The notes under the pieces were generated by a model. The model made no database searches, was not told the DNA's origin, and saw only the letters and a list, made by a program, of their open reading frames with translations. From assembly GCA_944326455.1 (NCBI GenBank), contig CALVEA010000003.1:1-64000 (forward strand): a stretch of DNA of 64,000 nucleotides, given 5' to 3'. The DNA comes from Candidatus Gastranaerophilales bacterium (GTDB lineage Bacteria; Cyanobacteriota; Vampirovibrionia; Gastranaerophilales; Gastranaerophilaceae). Below, piece by piece: positions 1 to 7,405 of this stretch (position 1 is its first letter; each line of letters opens with the position of its first letter). A program made the translations under genes and the position numbers.

Positions 1-58
1 CTCTGCGAAGTTTTCTTGCTGTCATTTTTATGTTTGTTTGTCTTGCTTTAGCTTCCAT
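1..58 (-). CDS. rplV: 50S ribosomal protein L22, N-terminal fragment
   Basis: The reverse strand opens with an ATG at 58 and reads MEAKARQTNIKMTARKLRR before the window ends. The MEAKA start and the (S/T)-x-R-K-x-R block are typical of the L22 N-terminus. L22 binds 23S rRNA and lines the peptide exit tunnel. It follows rpsS by 49 bases, the expected S10-operon order, so identity rests on both sequence and position. Only 19 codons are visible, so nothing can be said about the remainder. Confidence 0.85.
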   Translation of the reverse strand, partial: MEAKARQTNIKMTARKLRR

Positions 59-107
59 TTTTATTTTCCTTATATTTCTTTTATTTGTTTAAAAACTGTA
101 CAGAATT

Positions 108-389
108 TTATTTGCGTTTTGCTGTCTTATCAGAACCTGCGTGCCCTCTGTACATTCTTGTAGGCGCAAATTCACCCAATTTGTGTCCGATCATTTGCTC
201 TGTTACGTATACAGGAACATGTGTTTTACCGTTATGAACGGCAATTGTATGCCCTAACATATCAGGAATAATCATGGAAGCTCTAGACCAGGTTTTAATA
301 ACCTTCTTTTCTGAGTTTTCATTCATTTTACTGATTTTCTTTTGAAGAGCTTCTTCTACGTATGGGCCCTTTTTTAATGAACGTGCCAT
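108..389 (-). CDS. rpsS: 30S ribosomal protein S19
   Basis: This is a 93-residue small-subunit protein that pairs with S13 in the 30S head. The N-terminus [11 protein letters not shown] and the motif block around residues 45-80 ([15 protein letters not shown], then [10 protein letters not shown]) are diagnostic for S19, and the length matches the family. It lies between rplB and rplV with short spacers, so it is co-transcribed from the S10 promoter at about 3937-3965. A purine-rich AGGAG stretch precedes the ATG. Nothing is unusual. Confidence 0.98.
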   Translation of the reverse strand: MARSLKKGPYVEEALQKKISKMNENSEKKVIKTWSRASMIIPDMLGHTIAVHNGKTHVPVYVTEQMIGHKLGEFAPTRMYRGHAGSDKTAKRK

Positions 390-451
390 TAATTTCTCCT
401 TTTATATATTTGTATTTAATATTTTTGCTTTATTTTTTTAATTACCTTAGG

Positions 452-1279
452 TTATTTTTTTCTTCTTCTAACGATTAATTTATCAGAAGCTTTACCTTGT
501 TTTCTTGTCTTATATCCAAGAGCAGGTTTACCCCAAGGAGTCTTAGGATGTCCGCCAGGACCGGTTTTACCTTCACCACCGCCGTGAGGGTGATCGCAAG
601 GGTTCATTGTTACACCACGTACTGTAGGTCTGATACCCATATATCTTTTTCTTCCGGCTTTACCGATTTTTAAGTTCTTAAATTCTGAGTTACCGAGGGT
701 TCCAACAGTTGCCATGCATTCTTTTCTTACCATTCTCATTTCGCCTGAAGGTAATTTAATAGTTACATAGTTTCCTTCTTTTGCCATAACTTGTGCAAAG
801 TTACCTGCTGAACGAACCATTTTACCGCCTCTACCCGGTATAAGTTCAATATTATGAACAATTGTACCAAGAGGAATTACATCGAGAGGCAGTGCGTTAC
901 CTGTTTGAATTTCAGCATCCGGACCGCTTACGATTACATCGCCTACATTCAATCCATCCGGTGTTAAGATATATCTTTTTTCACCATCAGCATAGAAAAC
1001 TAATGAAATTCTTACATTTCTGTTTGGATCATATTCAATAGTTTTAACTGTTGCCGGTACACCGAATTTTTCTCTTTTGAAGTCGATAATACGGTAAGCT
1101 TGTTTTACACCGCCGCCTTTATGACGACAAGTTATTCTGCCGGTATTATTTCTTCCGGCTGTCTTGTTTATTTTCTTCAATAAAGATTTTTCAGGAGTTG
1201 AAGTAGTGATTTCTTGATAATCACTCTTTATCATACCTCTTTGTCCCGGAGATGTCGGATTAATTTTACGAGTTGCCAT
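452..1279 (-). CDS. rplB: 50S ribosomal protein L2
   Basis: This 275-residue protein is a core 23S rRNA-binding protein needed for subunit association and peptidyl transferase activity. Family signatures are clear: GRNNTGRIT with [12 protein letters not shown] in the N-terminal third, and the C-terminal block [17 protein letters not shown] that holds the conserved histidine. The C-terminus ends in the usual basic KLIVRRRKK. Length is normal. It follows rplW by 45 bases in canonical S10-operon order and has an AGGAGAA Shine-Dalgarno before its ATG. Confidence 0.99.
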   Translation of the reverse strand: MATRKINPTSPGQRGMIKSDYQEITTSTPEKSLLKKINKTAGRNNTGRITCRHKGGGVKQAYRIIDFKREKFGVPATVKTIEYDPNRNVRISLVFYADGEKRYILTPDGLNVGDVIVSGPDAEIQTGNALPLDVIPLGTIVHNIELIPGRGGKMVRSAGNFAQVMAKEGNYVTIKLPSGEMRMVRKECMATVGTLGNSEFKNLKIGKAGRKRYMGIRPTVRGVTMNPCDHPHGGGEGKTGPGGHPKTPWGKPALGYKTRKQGKASDKLIVRRRKK

Positions 1280-1324
1280 TTTATTTATTCTCCTATAATT
1301 ATCTTTTTTAGTTACTTAGTGACA

Positions 1325-1633
1325 TTATATAGCTGTCAATTCTTCGATTGGATCGCCTTCGATAGTTACAATTGCTTTTTTAGAAGAATCTGTTCTGCCG
1401 AATTTTAAACCCATTCTTTTTTCGTGTGACGGCATATAAACTGTTCTTACTTTTTTAACTTTTCTGCCAGGAAAAGCTTGTTCAACAGCCTGAGCAATTT
1501 CTACTTTTGTAGCATTCTTATCTACTTCAAAAGTATATTGTCCCAGTGTTGTAGCCATCATTGATTTTTCAGTTACGATAGGTTTTTTGATTATATCGTA
1601 TAACTTTTCTTTGTTTGTTCTATTTTTACTCAT
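1325..1633 (-). CDS. rplW: 50S ribosomal protein L23
   Basis: This 102-residue L23 binds 23S rRNA domain III near the tunnel exit, where it docks trigger factor and SRP. The motif DIIKKPIVTEKSM near residue 14 and the later VEQAFPGRKVKKVRTV match the family, as does the length. It sits between rplD and rplB with spacers of about 45-50 bases and shares their transcript. Nothing odd is visible. Confidence 0.97.
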   Translation of the reverse strand: MSKNRTNKEKLYDIIKKPIVTEKSMMATTLGQYTFEVDKNATKVEIAQAVEQAFPGRKVKKVRTVYMPSHEKRMGLKFGRTDSSKKAIVTIEGDPIEELTAI

Positions 1634-1681
1634 TTTTTTATTCCTTTACTCTTTTGATTTTGTGTACTGATTCTAATTAAA

Positions 1682-2311
1682 CTATTTGCTTAATCTTTCT
1701 GTTATATCGTTAACAGCTTTTTCTGTCATTACAACAAAATCAGCTTCAAGTAAGTCTTTAACATTTAAGTTAACAGGAAGTAAGAGCTTAACACTCGGAA
1801 TATTTCCTGCTGCAAGGCTTAAATATTTGTTTTCTTCAGCCAGTGTATCTGCTATAACAAGAATTTTACCGCTTAAGTTTAATGACTTGATAATTCCAGC
1901 CATTAACTTAGTTTTTGGTTCAGTAATTGCTGAGAAATCTTTAACAACAACTAATTGTTCTTCTCTTGCGGAAAGTGCTGATTTAAGAGCAAGTTTTCTT
2001 GCTTTTTGAGGCATATTGATTTCATAGCTTCTAGGTTTTGGTCCAAAGATAACACCGCCGCCTGCGAACAATGGAGATCTTGTTGACCCTGCTCTTGCAC
2101 GACCTGTGCCTTTTTGTTTCCAAGGTTTTCTTCCGCCGCCTGAAACTTCTGCTCTTGTTTTAGCACATGCAGAACCTTGTCTTGCGTTATTTAATTGTCT
2201 TCTCAATGCTAAATGCATTACGTGTAAATTAGGTTCTACACCGAAAACTTCTTTGCTTAAAGTAATTTCGCCTAATTTTTCGCCATTTGTATTTAATAAT
2301 TGTTTTGACAT
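1682..2311 (-). CDS. rplD: 50S ribosomal protein L4
   Basis: This 209-residue protein has the L4 fold. The tunnel-loop motif KPWKQKGTGRARAGSTRSP lies near residues 60-80, and GPKPRSYEINMPQKARKLAL follows. L4 is an early-assembly 23S rRNA-binding protein and, in enterobacteria, the autogenous repressor of the S10 operon; whether it acts so here is not shown. The spacer upstream, toward rplC, is unusually long (194 bases) and carries one copy of a 63-bp repeat. The downstream spacer to rplW is only 48 bases. Confidence 0.98.
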   Translation of the reverse strand: MSKQLLNTNGEKLGEITLSKEVFGVEPNLHVMHLALRRQLNNARQGSACAKTRAEVSGGGRKPWKQKGTGRARAGSTRSPLFAGGGVIFGPKPRSYEINMPQKARKLALKSALSAREEQLVVVKDFSAITEPKTKLMAGIIKSLNLSGKILVIADTLAEENKYLSLAAGNIPSVKLLLPVNLNVKDLLEADFVVMTEKAVNDITERLSK

Positions 2312-2431
2312 TTCTGTTTTTCCTTATTTTTCTGTACTTCCTCTTACCCCTTTCGATTTACCCTTTTGGGTTTACCACTTTGGTTTATCGTTTTATATGG
2401 CAAGTCGGGATTTTTAAAACTTTTCTGTTTG

Positions 2432-2494
2432 TTTTTCCGCCCGTGCAATCAAAGATTGCTTCATTCGCTTCACTTGCGTTCCGCTATTAACGGC
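2432..2494 (-). repeat. 63-bp intergenic repeat, copy A (rplC-rplD spacer)
   Basis: On the minus strand this starts with GCCGTT and ends with GGCGGAAAAA. It contains the perfect hairpin GCAATC-TTT-GATTGC. A second copy of the same length lies at 3344-3406, with roughly three quarters of bases identical and an identical 20-base core around the hairpin. It lies wholly inside the spacer between two co-transcribed ribosomal genes, so it would be part of the mRNA. Confidence 0.8.
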
Positions 2495-2505
2495 AGTTCT
2501 CTCAG

Positions 2506-3141
2506 TTAGTTCCATTTAGTACGGCTTGGAACGATTGTTACCAATCTGCCTTCGCAGCCCGGAACTGAACCTTTAATTAATACTAAACCGTTTTCTGAAT
2601 CAACTTTAACAAGTTTAAGTTTAGTAATAGTAACTCTTTCATTACCCATGTTACCAGCCATTCTTTTACCTTTGATAACACGGCTAGGAGTTGTACCTGC
2701 ACCGATTGAACCCGGTTCTCTGTGGTTCTTAGAACCGTGAGCCATAGGTCCTCTTCCAAAGTTCCATCTCTTAACAGTACCCTGGAAACCTTTACCGATT
2801 GATGTACCGGTTACATCAACTTTTTGAACATCTGCAAGAACTGACAAGTCAATTTCCTGTCCGACTTTGTAGTCAGAAGGATTATCAACTCTAAATTCTT
2901 GTAAGTGTCTGTAGTTATTTAAACCATTTTTCTTAAAGTGGCCGATTTCTGCTTTTGTTAAATGTTTTTCTTTAGCAGGAATTGTACCAACCTGTATAGC
3001 ATTGTAACCGTCAGTTTCAACAGTCTTAACCTGAGTTACAACAGTTGAGTCAACTTTGATTACAGTAACAGGAACTGCCAAACCTTCTGAATCGAAAATT
3101 TGAGTCATTCCGAGTTTTTTACCTATTACACCTAGTGTCAT
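2506..3141 (-). CDS. rplC: 50S ribosomal protein L3
   Basis: This 211-residue L3 is one of the two assembly-initiator proteins of the large subunit; its central extension reaches the peptidyl transferase centre. The N-terminus GVIGKKLGMTQIF, the GTSIGKGFQGTVKRWNF block near residue 115 and the GSIGAGTTPSRVIKGKRMAG loop are all diagnostic. Length is standard. It is flanked by two long spacers (329 bases to rpsJ, 194 to rplD), unlike the tight spacing in the rest of this operon. An AAAGGAAAG Shine-Dalgarno precedes the ATG. Confidence 0.99.
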   Translation of the reverse strand: MTLGVIGKKLGMTQIFDSEGLAVPVTVIKVDSTVVTQVKTVETDGYNAIQVGTIPAKEKHLTKAEIGHFKKNGLNNYRHLQEFRVDNPSDYKVGQEIDLSVLADVQKVDVTGTSIGKGFQGTVKRWNFGRGPMAHGSKNHREPGSIGAGTTPSRVIKGKRMAGNMGNERVTITKLKLVKVDSENGLVLIKGSVPGCEGRLVTIVPSRTKWN

Positions 3142-3470
3142 GTGTCTTTCCTTTCCGACATATATACGTCACAGCACAATCCTGCTGTTAGTACCAATAT
3201 GCCTTTCTTCTTGCGAGCGCTACCTAATTACTTTACCTGTTTGAGCAAGGTTTTTATTTTCCCCTGCCCGCGTCTTACCTGACGTTGTAGTTCACATTAT
3301 ATGCATAATGCTTATTAAGTTTTCAATTTGTGGTGTTTAAATCTTTTTCCGCCTGTGCAATCAAAGATTGCTTCGTTCACTTCATTTTCATTCCGTTCAC
3401 AACGGCGGTATCGTTAAGTTTCGCCTTCAGTTCGCCGGCTCACCGCCGCCGAATTCCGGCTTCACTCCGC
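3142..3470 (-). other. Long structured spacer between rpsJ and rplC
   Basis: This is 329 bases without a gene inside an otherwise compact operon. Immediately after the rpsJ stop the minus strand is locally GC-rich with short inverted repeats such as GCCG-GAATT-CGGC. Repeat copy B follows at 3344-3406, then an AT-rich stretch leading to the rplC Shine-Dalgarno. I find no convincing open reading frame and no U-tract terminator. It could hold an internal processing, attenuation or promoter site; none is proven. Confidence 0.5.
3344..3406 (-). repeat. 63-bp intergenic repeat, copy B (rpsJ-rplC spacer)
   Basis: This is the second copy of the repeat at 2432-2494. On the minus strand it runs from GCCGTTGTGAACGG to GGCGGAAAAA. 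It has the same GCAATC-TTT-GATTGC hairpin plus a CCGTT-GTG-AACGG hairpin. A CCGCC at its 5' edge can pair with GGCGG at its 3' edge and enclose both hairpins. Confidence 0.8.
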
Positions 3471-3785
3471 TTATAATTTTACTTCGATATCAACACCAGC
3501 CGGTAAGTCTAACCTGCTCAATTCTTCAGTTGTCTGTTGAGTAGGTTCGTAAATATCGATAATGCGTTTGTGCGTACGGATTTCAAAATGTTCTCTTGAT
3601 TTTTTATCAACGTGCGGTGAACGCAATACACAATAAATACGTCTTTTGGTCGGTAAAGGAATAGGACCGGCAACTTTTGCATCAGTTCTTTTTGCTGTTT
3701 CTACGATTTTTTCGGCTGATACGTCAACCAACTTGTGTTCGTAAGATCTCAAACAAACTCTGATTCTTTGTCTTGTACCTGTCAT
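3471..3785 (-). CDS. rpsJ: 30S ribosomal protein S10 (NusE)
   Basis: This 104-residue protein is the first gene of the S10 operon. S10 is a 30S head protein and, as NusE, a partner of NusB and NusG in antitermination. Diagnostic segments are [14 protein letters not shown] near residue 8, [20 protein letters not shown] in the middle and [12 protein letters not shown] near residue 70. The length is standard. A promoter with TTGACA and TAAGAT boxes lies about 150 bases upstream, leaving a 145-nt leader. The gap to rplC is exceptionally long. Confidence 0.99.
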   Translation of the reverse strand: MTGTRQRIRVCLRSYEHKLVDVSAEKIVETAKRTDAKVAGPIPLPTKRRIYCVLRSPHVDKKSREHFEIRTHKRIIDIYEPTQQTTEELSRLDLPAGVDIEVKL

Positions 3786-3930
3786 TTTTAATTCCTTTAT
3801 TTTTGTATTTTTACTTAAATCATCCGGTTTTAAACCTTATTGGCGGAGTGTTTATAAAAACACAAAACGGGTTTGTCTTCCAACCCATCCGTCCCTTTCG
3901 GCACCCGGAGGCTATTCTTTCGACTATAGC
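3786..3930 (-). promoter_or_regulatory. 5' leader of the S10 operon
   Basis: The predicted transcript starts near 3930 and runs about 145 nt to the rpsJ start. On the minus strand it holds a GGGTT/AACCC hairpin (3869-3886) and a GTGTTT/AAACAC hairpin (3848-3863), with a GC-rich stretch before them. No U-tract follows, so they are not simple terminators. A regulatory leader is possible, since S10 operons are often autoregulated, but no match to a known leader family was recognised. Confidence 0.4.
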
Positions 3931-3936
3931 ATTTTA

Positions 3937-3965
3937 ATCTTATTTCAAACAAAAATCAGTGTCAA
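3937..3965 (-). promoter_or_regulatory. Sigma-70-type promoter of the S10 operon
   Basis: On the minus strand TTGACA (3965-3960) is followed after exactly 17 bases by TAAGAT (3942-3937). The start would be near 3930. A perfect -35 box with optimal spacing fits a strongly expressed ribosomal operon. Confidence 0.75.
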
Positions 3966-4104
3966 CAAGGGGATTTAATTTGATTTAAGAATTTACAAAA
4001 ATTTACAATTAACAGTTTAGAGGAAAATGTGAATAGGAAGTGGGAAATAGTGTAACAATATTTATTTATTCTTGGCTAAAATTTATTTACCCATATTTAC
4101 CCCC

Positions 4105-4133
4105 TTGCTAAAAAATTTTTAGCAGAATACAAT
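4105..4133 (+). promoter_or_regulatory. Promoter of rpmE with internal palindrome
   Basis: TTGCTA at 4105-4110 and TACAAT at 4128-4133 are 17 bases apart. A near-perfect inverted repeat (TGCTAAAAA / TTTTTAGCA, 4106-4124) fills the spacer and is a possible operator. The bases from 3966 to 4104 hold no gene, only AT-rich sequence. Confidence 0.6.
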
Positions 4134-4192
4134 GATGGTGGTCGAAGTATATTAAGATTCAAGTTTGGTATCTTGAAAGAAAGCAGGTAACA

Positions 4193-4393
4193 ATGAAAAA
4201 AGGTATTCATCCGGATTATAAAAAAACTGTTATCAAATGCGTTTGCGGCAATGAAATTGAAACAGGTTCTGTTGTAGATAACATCACTGTTGAAATTTGC
4301 TCACACTGCCACCCATACTACACCGGTCAACAAAAAATTCTTGACTCTGAAGGTCGTGTAGAAAGATTCAATAAACGTTACGGTAACAAGTAA
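4193..4393 (+). CDS. rpmE: 50S ribosomal protein L31, zinc-binding form
   Basis: This 66-residue L31 belongs to the peripheral large-subunit protein family bridging to the 30S head. It carries four cysteines, C16 and C18 (CVC) and C36 and C39 (CSHC), the C+ type that binds one zinc ion. The N-terminus MKKGIHPDY and the motif HPYYTGQQK are typical. The gene is monocistronic: promoter at 4105-4133, a GCAGG Shine-Dalgarno just before the ATG and a strong terminator directly after. In other bacteria zinc-containing L31 is sometimes controlled by Zur; the palindrome in this promoter could be such a site, but that is speculation. Confidence 0.98.
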   Translation: MKKGIHPDYKKTVIKCVCGNEIETGSVVDNITVEICSHCHPYYTGQQKILDSEGRVERFNKRYGNK

Positions 4394-4415
4394 AATTAAG
4401 AAATTTGAGAAAATA

Positions 4416-4455
4416 AAAGAACCGGTTTGAAGTTAACAAACCGGTTCTTTTTATA
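4416..4455 (+). terminator. Rho-independent terminator after rpmE
   Basis: AAAGAACCGGTTTG and CAAACCGGTTCTTT form a perfect 14-bp stem around a 7-nt loop, followed by T-rich sequence. It separates rpmE from the folK promoter that starts at 4456. Confidence 0.9.
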
Positions 4456-4485
4456 TTGACAACATCCACTTAAAAACTGTAAAAT
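4456..4485 (+). promoter_or_regulatory. folK promoter, apparently leaderless
   Basis: TTGACA (4456-4461) and TAAAAT (4480-4485) are separated by 18 bases. The ATG of folK begins exactly 6 bases after the -10 box, where the transcript itself should start. No Shine-Dalgarno sequence is present. Confidence 0.7.
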
Positions 4486-4491
4486 AAGCTT

Positions 4492-4995
4492 ATGGCAATA
4501 GTTTATTTATCATTAGGTTCAAATCTTGGTGACAGGGTCGGATATATCCAGCAGGCAGTCAGCCTTCTGGGTGCTAATCCTGATATAAATATTGTTGCGA
4601 CTTCTTCCTTTTACGAGACAGAACCGTGGCAAATGCACTCTGAAAACTGGTTTGTAAACGCTGTAATACAAATATCAACAACCCTTCAGCCGGAAGAATT
4701 GCTCAAAGAATGTAAAAATATTGAAACACGTTTGGGAAGAAAAAAAGACGAGGAATCAAAAGCTTATCTTGACAGAACTATTGATATAGATATCATTTTT
4801 TATGATAACCTTATTTTAAACACTCCTAATTTAACTATTCCGCACAGATTTTTCCATAAAAGAGTCTTTATGCTTGTTCCGATGCTTGAAATTGCTCAGG
4901 ACTTTGTACATCCGCTGTTTAACAAGACAGTTGAAAAACTTTATGATGAAATAGAAAATCCTGAAATGGTCTGCCTCTATGGAACAAGAATTTAA
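4492..4995 (+). CDS. folK: HPPK (2-amino-4-hydroxy-6-hydroxymethyldihydropteridine pyrophosphokinase)
   Basis: This 167-residue enzyme transfers pyrophosphate from ATP to 6-hydroxymethyl-dihydropterin in folate synthesis. Family marks are SLGSNLGDR at residue 7, the YETEPW loop near residue 43, the metal/ATP-binding block RTIDIDIIFY near residue 95 and IPHRFFHKRVFMLVP near residue 115. Length is typical. It ends 17 bases inside the flavoprotein gene that follows, so the two are probably translated from one message. Its start lies 6 bases after a -10 box, suggesting leaderless translation. No folP or folB is nearby. Confidence 0.96.
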   Translation: MAIVYLSLGSNLGDRVGYIQQAVSLLGANPDINIVATSSFYETEPWQMHSENWFVNAVIQISTTLQPEELLKECKNIETRLGRKKDEESKAYLDRTIDIDIIFYDNLILNTPNLTIPHRFFHKRVFMLVPMLEIAQDFVHPLFNKTVEKLYDEIENPEMVCLYGTRI

Positions 4996-6151
4996 AATTA
5001 CTCCCCTCCCTAATACTCCCAACATGAGAGGGAATATTGCCATAATCGGAGCGGGAGCTTCAGGATGCGTTTGCGCATATTATCTTCTTAAAGAAGGCTT
5101 CGAAGTTACATTATTTGATTCCGGCACCCCGCTAAGAACACTTTTACCCACCGGCGGCGGACGCTGTAATCTTGCTCATGCTGAATACGACCCGAGAGAA
5201 CTTGCTAAAAATTACCCCAGAGGAGAAAAATTCTTATATTCAGTTTTCTCACAATTTTCTACCTCTGATACTATTGAACTGTTTGAAGAACTCGGGATAA
5301 AAACATACACTCAGCCGGACGGAAGAATTTTCCCAGAATCAAACAGCGCAAAAGACGTAAAAGAAAAGGTTCTTGCCCGCATAAAAAAATCAAACTTTAT
5401 CAAAGAAAAAGTTCTTAAAATAGAGCCTCTCTTATCAGGATACAAACTAAAAACATCAAAAGCGGAATATTTTTTTACTGATATAATCACAGCCGCAGGA
5501 GGTCATTCCGGATATGAATTTTTAAAAGATTTAGATATAAAAATAATTCCGCCAAAGCCTTCTCTTGTGGGTTTAAACTGCAAACATCAGGACTTATCCG
5601 GAGTTGTAATTAAAAATGTTCTATCAAAAGATACCGGATTAAGCGGAGATATTTTGTTTACACATTTTGGAATTTCTGGACCGCTAACTTATAAAATATC
5701 TTCTATTAAAGCAAGAGCAGATTTCCCCTACATCTTGAGTTTTGACCTTGCGCCGGACTTATCGGGGTTACAAGAAATTTTAAACAAAAACCCTCACAAA
5801 GAATTAAAAAACATACTGGGAGAATATTTTCCGAAAAGATTCGCAAGTTTTATATCCGGAGATTTTGCCGAATTTAAAGGTCATCAAATTAACGGCAAAA
5901 CAAGAGATTTTATACTTGAAAATATTCACAATTTTTCTTTAAAAATAACCGGAACTAATAAAGGTGAAGAAACCGTAACCGCCGGCGGGGTTGATTTGGA
6001 TGAAATTAATCCTAAGACAATGGAATCAAAAAAATATAAAGGATTGTATTTTATAGGTGAAGTTCTAAATATTGACGGGTTTTGCGGCGGGTTTAATCTG
6101 CAAAATGCATGGTCAACCGCCTTTGTAGCAGCTAAAAATATATGCAAATAA
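4979..6151 (+). CDS. BaiN/HI0933-family FAD-dependent oxidoreductase
   Basis: The 390-residue product is a two-dinucleotide-binding-domain flavoprotein. The FAD-binding Rossmann motif IAIIGAGASGCVCAYYL is near residue 20, followed by the family-specific LPTGGGRCNLAHAE near residue 55. A C-terminal GGVDLDEINPKTMESK is followed by GLYFIGEVLNIDGFCGGFN, the usual closing FAD-contacting segment. Substrates of most members are unknown; BaiN was linked to bile-acid dehydroxylation in a gut clostridium, which should not be assumed here. The start overlaps folK by 17 bases. A second ATG at 5024, just before the Rossmann motif, is an alternative; neither has a clear Shine-Dalgarno. Confidence 0.88.
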   Translation: MEQEFKITPLPNTPNMRGNIAIIGAGASGCVCAYYLLKEGFEVTLFDSGTPLRTLLPTGGGRCNLAHAEYDPRELAKNYPRGEKFLYSVFSQFSTSDTIELFEELGIKTYTQPDGRIFPESNSAKDVKEKVLARIKKSNFIKEKVLKIEPLLSGYKLKTSKAEYFFTDIITAAGGHSGYEFLKDLDIKIIPPKPSLVGLNCKHQDLSGVVIKNVLSKDTGLSGDILFTHFGISGPLTYKISSIKARADFPYILSFDLAPDLSGLQEILNKNPHKELKNILGEYFPKRFASFISGDFAEFKGHQINGKTRDFILENIHNFSLKITGTNKGEETVTAGGVDLDEINPKTMESKKYKGLYFIGEVLNIDGFCGGFNLQNAWSTAFVAAKNICK

Positions 6152-6188
6152 AAAGGAGCGGATTTTGGTGTTCCCAAAATCCGCTCCT
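6148..6188 (-). terminator. Terminator for the GGGtGRT gene
   Basis: AGGAGCGGATTTTGG pairs with CCAAAATCCGCTCCT around a 5-nt loop. On the minus strand the stem is followed by a TTTTTATTT tract, so it mainly ends the minus-strand GGGtGRT unit. It may also act on the flavoprotein transcript from the other side. Confidence 0.85.
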
Positions 6189-6203
6189 AATTGTGAAATT
6201 TAT

Positions 6204-7205
6204 TTACTTCATTGCATTTTCAACAGCAACAGCAACAGCAACGGTTGCACCAACCATTGGGTTGTTGCCCATACCGATAACACCCATCATTTCTACGTGA
6301 GCAGGAACAGAAGAAGAACCTGCAAACTGAGCATCACCGTGCATTCTTCCCATAGTATCAGTCATACCGTAAGAAGCAGGACCGGCTGCAACGTTATCAG
6401 GGTGAAGGGTACGACCTGTACCGCCTCCGGATGCTACTGAGAAGTATTTTCTGCCATTTTCCCAGCACCATTTTTTGTAAGTACCGGCTACAGGGTGTTG
6501 GAATCTTGTCGGGTTAGTTGAGTTACCAGTAATAGAAACGTCAACACCTTCCTTAATCATAATAGCAACACCTTCTGAAACATCATCAGCGCCGTAGCAT
6601 TTTACTTTTGCTCTTTCACCTTCTGAGAACGGAGTTTCTTTAACTACCTTTAATTCTCCGGTTTTATAATTGTATTCTGTTTCAACATGAGTAAAACCGT
6701 TAATTCTTGCAATAAGATAAGCCGCATCTTTACCCAGACCGTTTAAGATAACTCTTAAAGGTGATTTTCTAACTTTGTTAGCGTTTCTTGCAATACCGAT
6801 TGCACCTTCTGCTGCGGCAAAAGATTCGTGTCCTGCTAAGAAGCAGAAACAGTCAGTTTCTTCTCTTAAGAGCATTGCAGCCAGATTACCGTGACCTAAA
6901 CCGACTTTTCTTGTATCACCAACAGAACCCGGAACAGCAAATGCTTGCAATCCGATACCAATAGCTTCTGCAGCTTCTGCAGCTGTTTTAATACCTTTTT
7001 TGATAGCAATAGCACAACCGAGAGTATAAGCCCAAGATGCGTTATCAAAAGCAATCGGCTGAATACCTTTTACAATTGCATCAACATCAATGCCTTTTGA
7101 AAGGCATAATTCGCGAGCATCTTCTAAAGAATTAAACCCATATTCAGGCAAAACTTTCTTTAGAGTAGCTTCACGCCTGTCTTGTCCTTCAAATTTTACT
7201 GTCAT
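6204..7205 (-). CDS. GGGtGRT-family protein of unknown function
   Basis: This 333-residue protein carries the name-giving motif GGGTGRT at residues 260-266, followed by LHPDN and a glycine/histidine-rich C-terminus (GRMHGDAQFAGSS, ending in an AVAVAVEN tail). Other conserved-looking blocks are GLGHGNLAAMLL and FLAGHESFAAAEGAIGIAR in the first half. There are no membrane segments or signal peptide, so it should be cytosolic. Nobody has assigned a reaction to this family as far as I know. The NifU-like gene just upstream is its usual partner in genomes. An AAAGGGA Shine-Dalgarno precedes the ATG, and a strong terminator follows the stop. Confidence 0.9.
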   Translation of the reverse strand: MTVKFEGQDRREATLKKVLPEYGFNSLEDARELCLSKGIDVDAIVKGIQPIAFDNASWAYTLGCAIAIKKGIKTAAEAAEAIGIGLQAFAVPGSVGDTRKVGLGHGNLAAMLLREETDCFCFLAGHESFAAAEGAIGIARNANKVRKSPLRVILNGLGKDAAYLIARINGFTHVETEYNYKTGELKVVKETPFSEGERAKVKCYGADDVSEGVAIMIKEGVDVSITGNSTNPTRFQHPVAGTYKKWCWENGRKYFSVASGGGTGRTLHPDNVAAGPASYGMTDTMGRMHGDAQFAGSSSVPAHVEMMGVIGMGNNPMVGATVAVAVAVENAMK

Positions 7206-7249
7206 AATTTATTTCCCTTTATTCTTTTATCATGTTGTTTTACGTATAA

Positions 7250-7277
7250 GGAGAACTGATTAAAACGGTTGTTCTCC
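7250..7277 (-). other. Hairpin just upstream of the GGGtGRT gene
   Basis: GGAGAAC and GTTCTCC form a perfect 7-bp stem with a 14-nt loop, about 45 bases before the start codon. No T-tract follows, so it is not a terminator. It could be an mRNA stabiliser or a regulatory element in the 200-base spacer between the two genes. Confidence 0.4.
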
Positions 7278-7281
7278 AAGC

Positions 7282-7403
7282 ATATAACTACGTACGTATT
7301 TTTTAATTCCATCTTGTAGTTCTACCGATGAGGGGAACCGGAAATTTTTATTTTACCTGTAGTTAAACCTCATATTCCCCGACAATATAACTACGTACGT
7401 AGT
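7282..7403. repeat. Paired palindromic direct repeats in the spacer
   Basis: The 17-mer ATATAACTACGTACGTA occurs at 7282-7298 and 7385-7401, 103 bases apart. The second copy extends into a perfect 14-bp palindrome, ACTACGTACGTAGT (7390-7403), that ends 3 bases from the NifU-like stop codon. Such paired dyads look like binding sites for a dimeric regulator, possibly of an internal promoter for the GGGtGRT gene. They could also be an inserted-repeat scar. Confidence 0.6.
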
Positions 7404-7405
7404 AC

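Noticed and set aside
2432..3406. The 63-bp repeats as a CRISPR array
   Set aside because: Only two copies, imperfect, separated by a complete rplC gene; no spacers and no cas genes.
7250..7277. Hairpin before the GGGtGRT gene as a terminator
   Set aside because: No T-tract follows on the minus strand, the loop is 14 nt, and the downstream gene has a good ribosome site close by.
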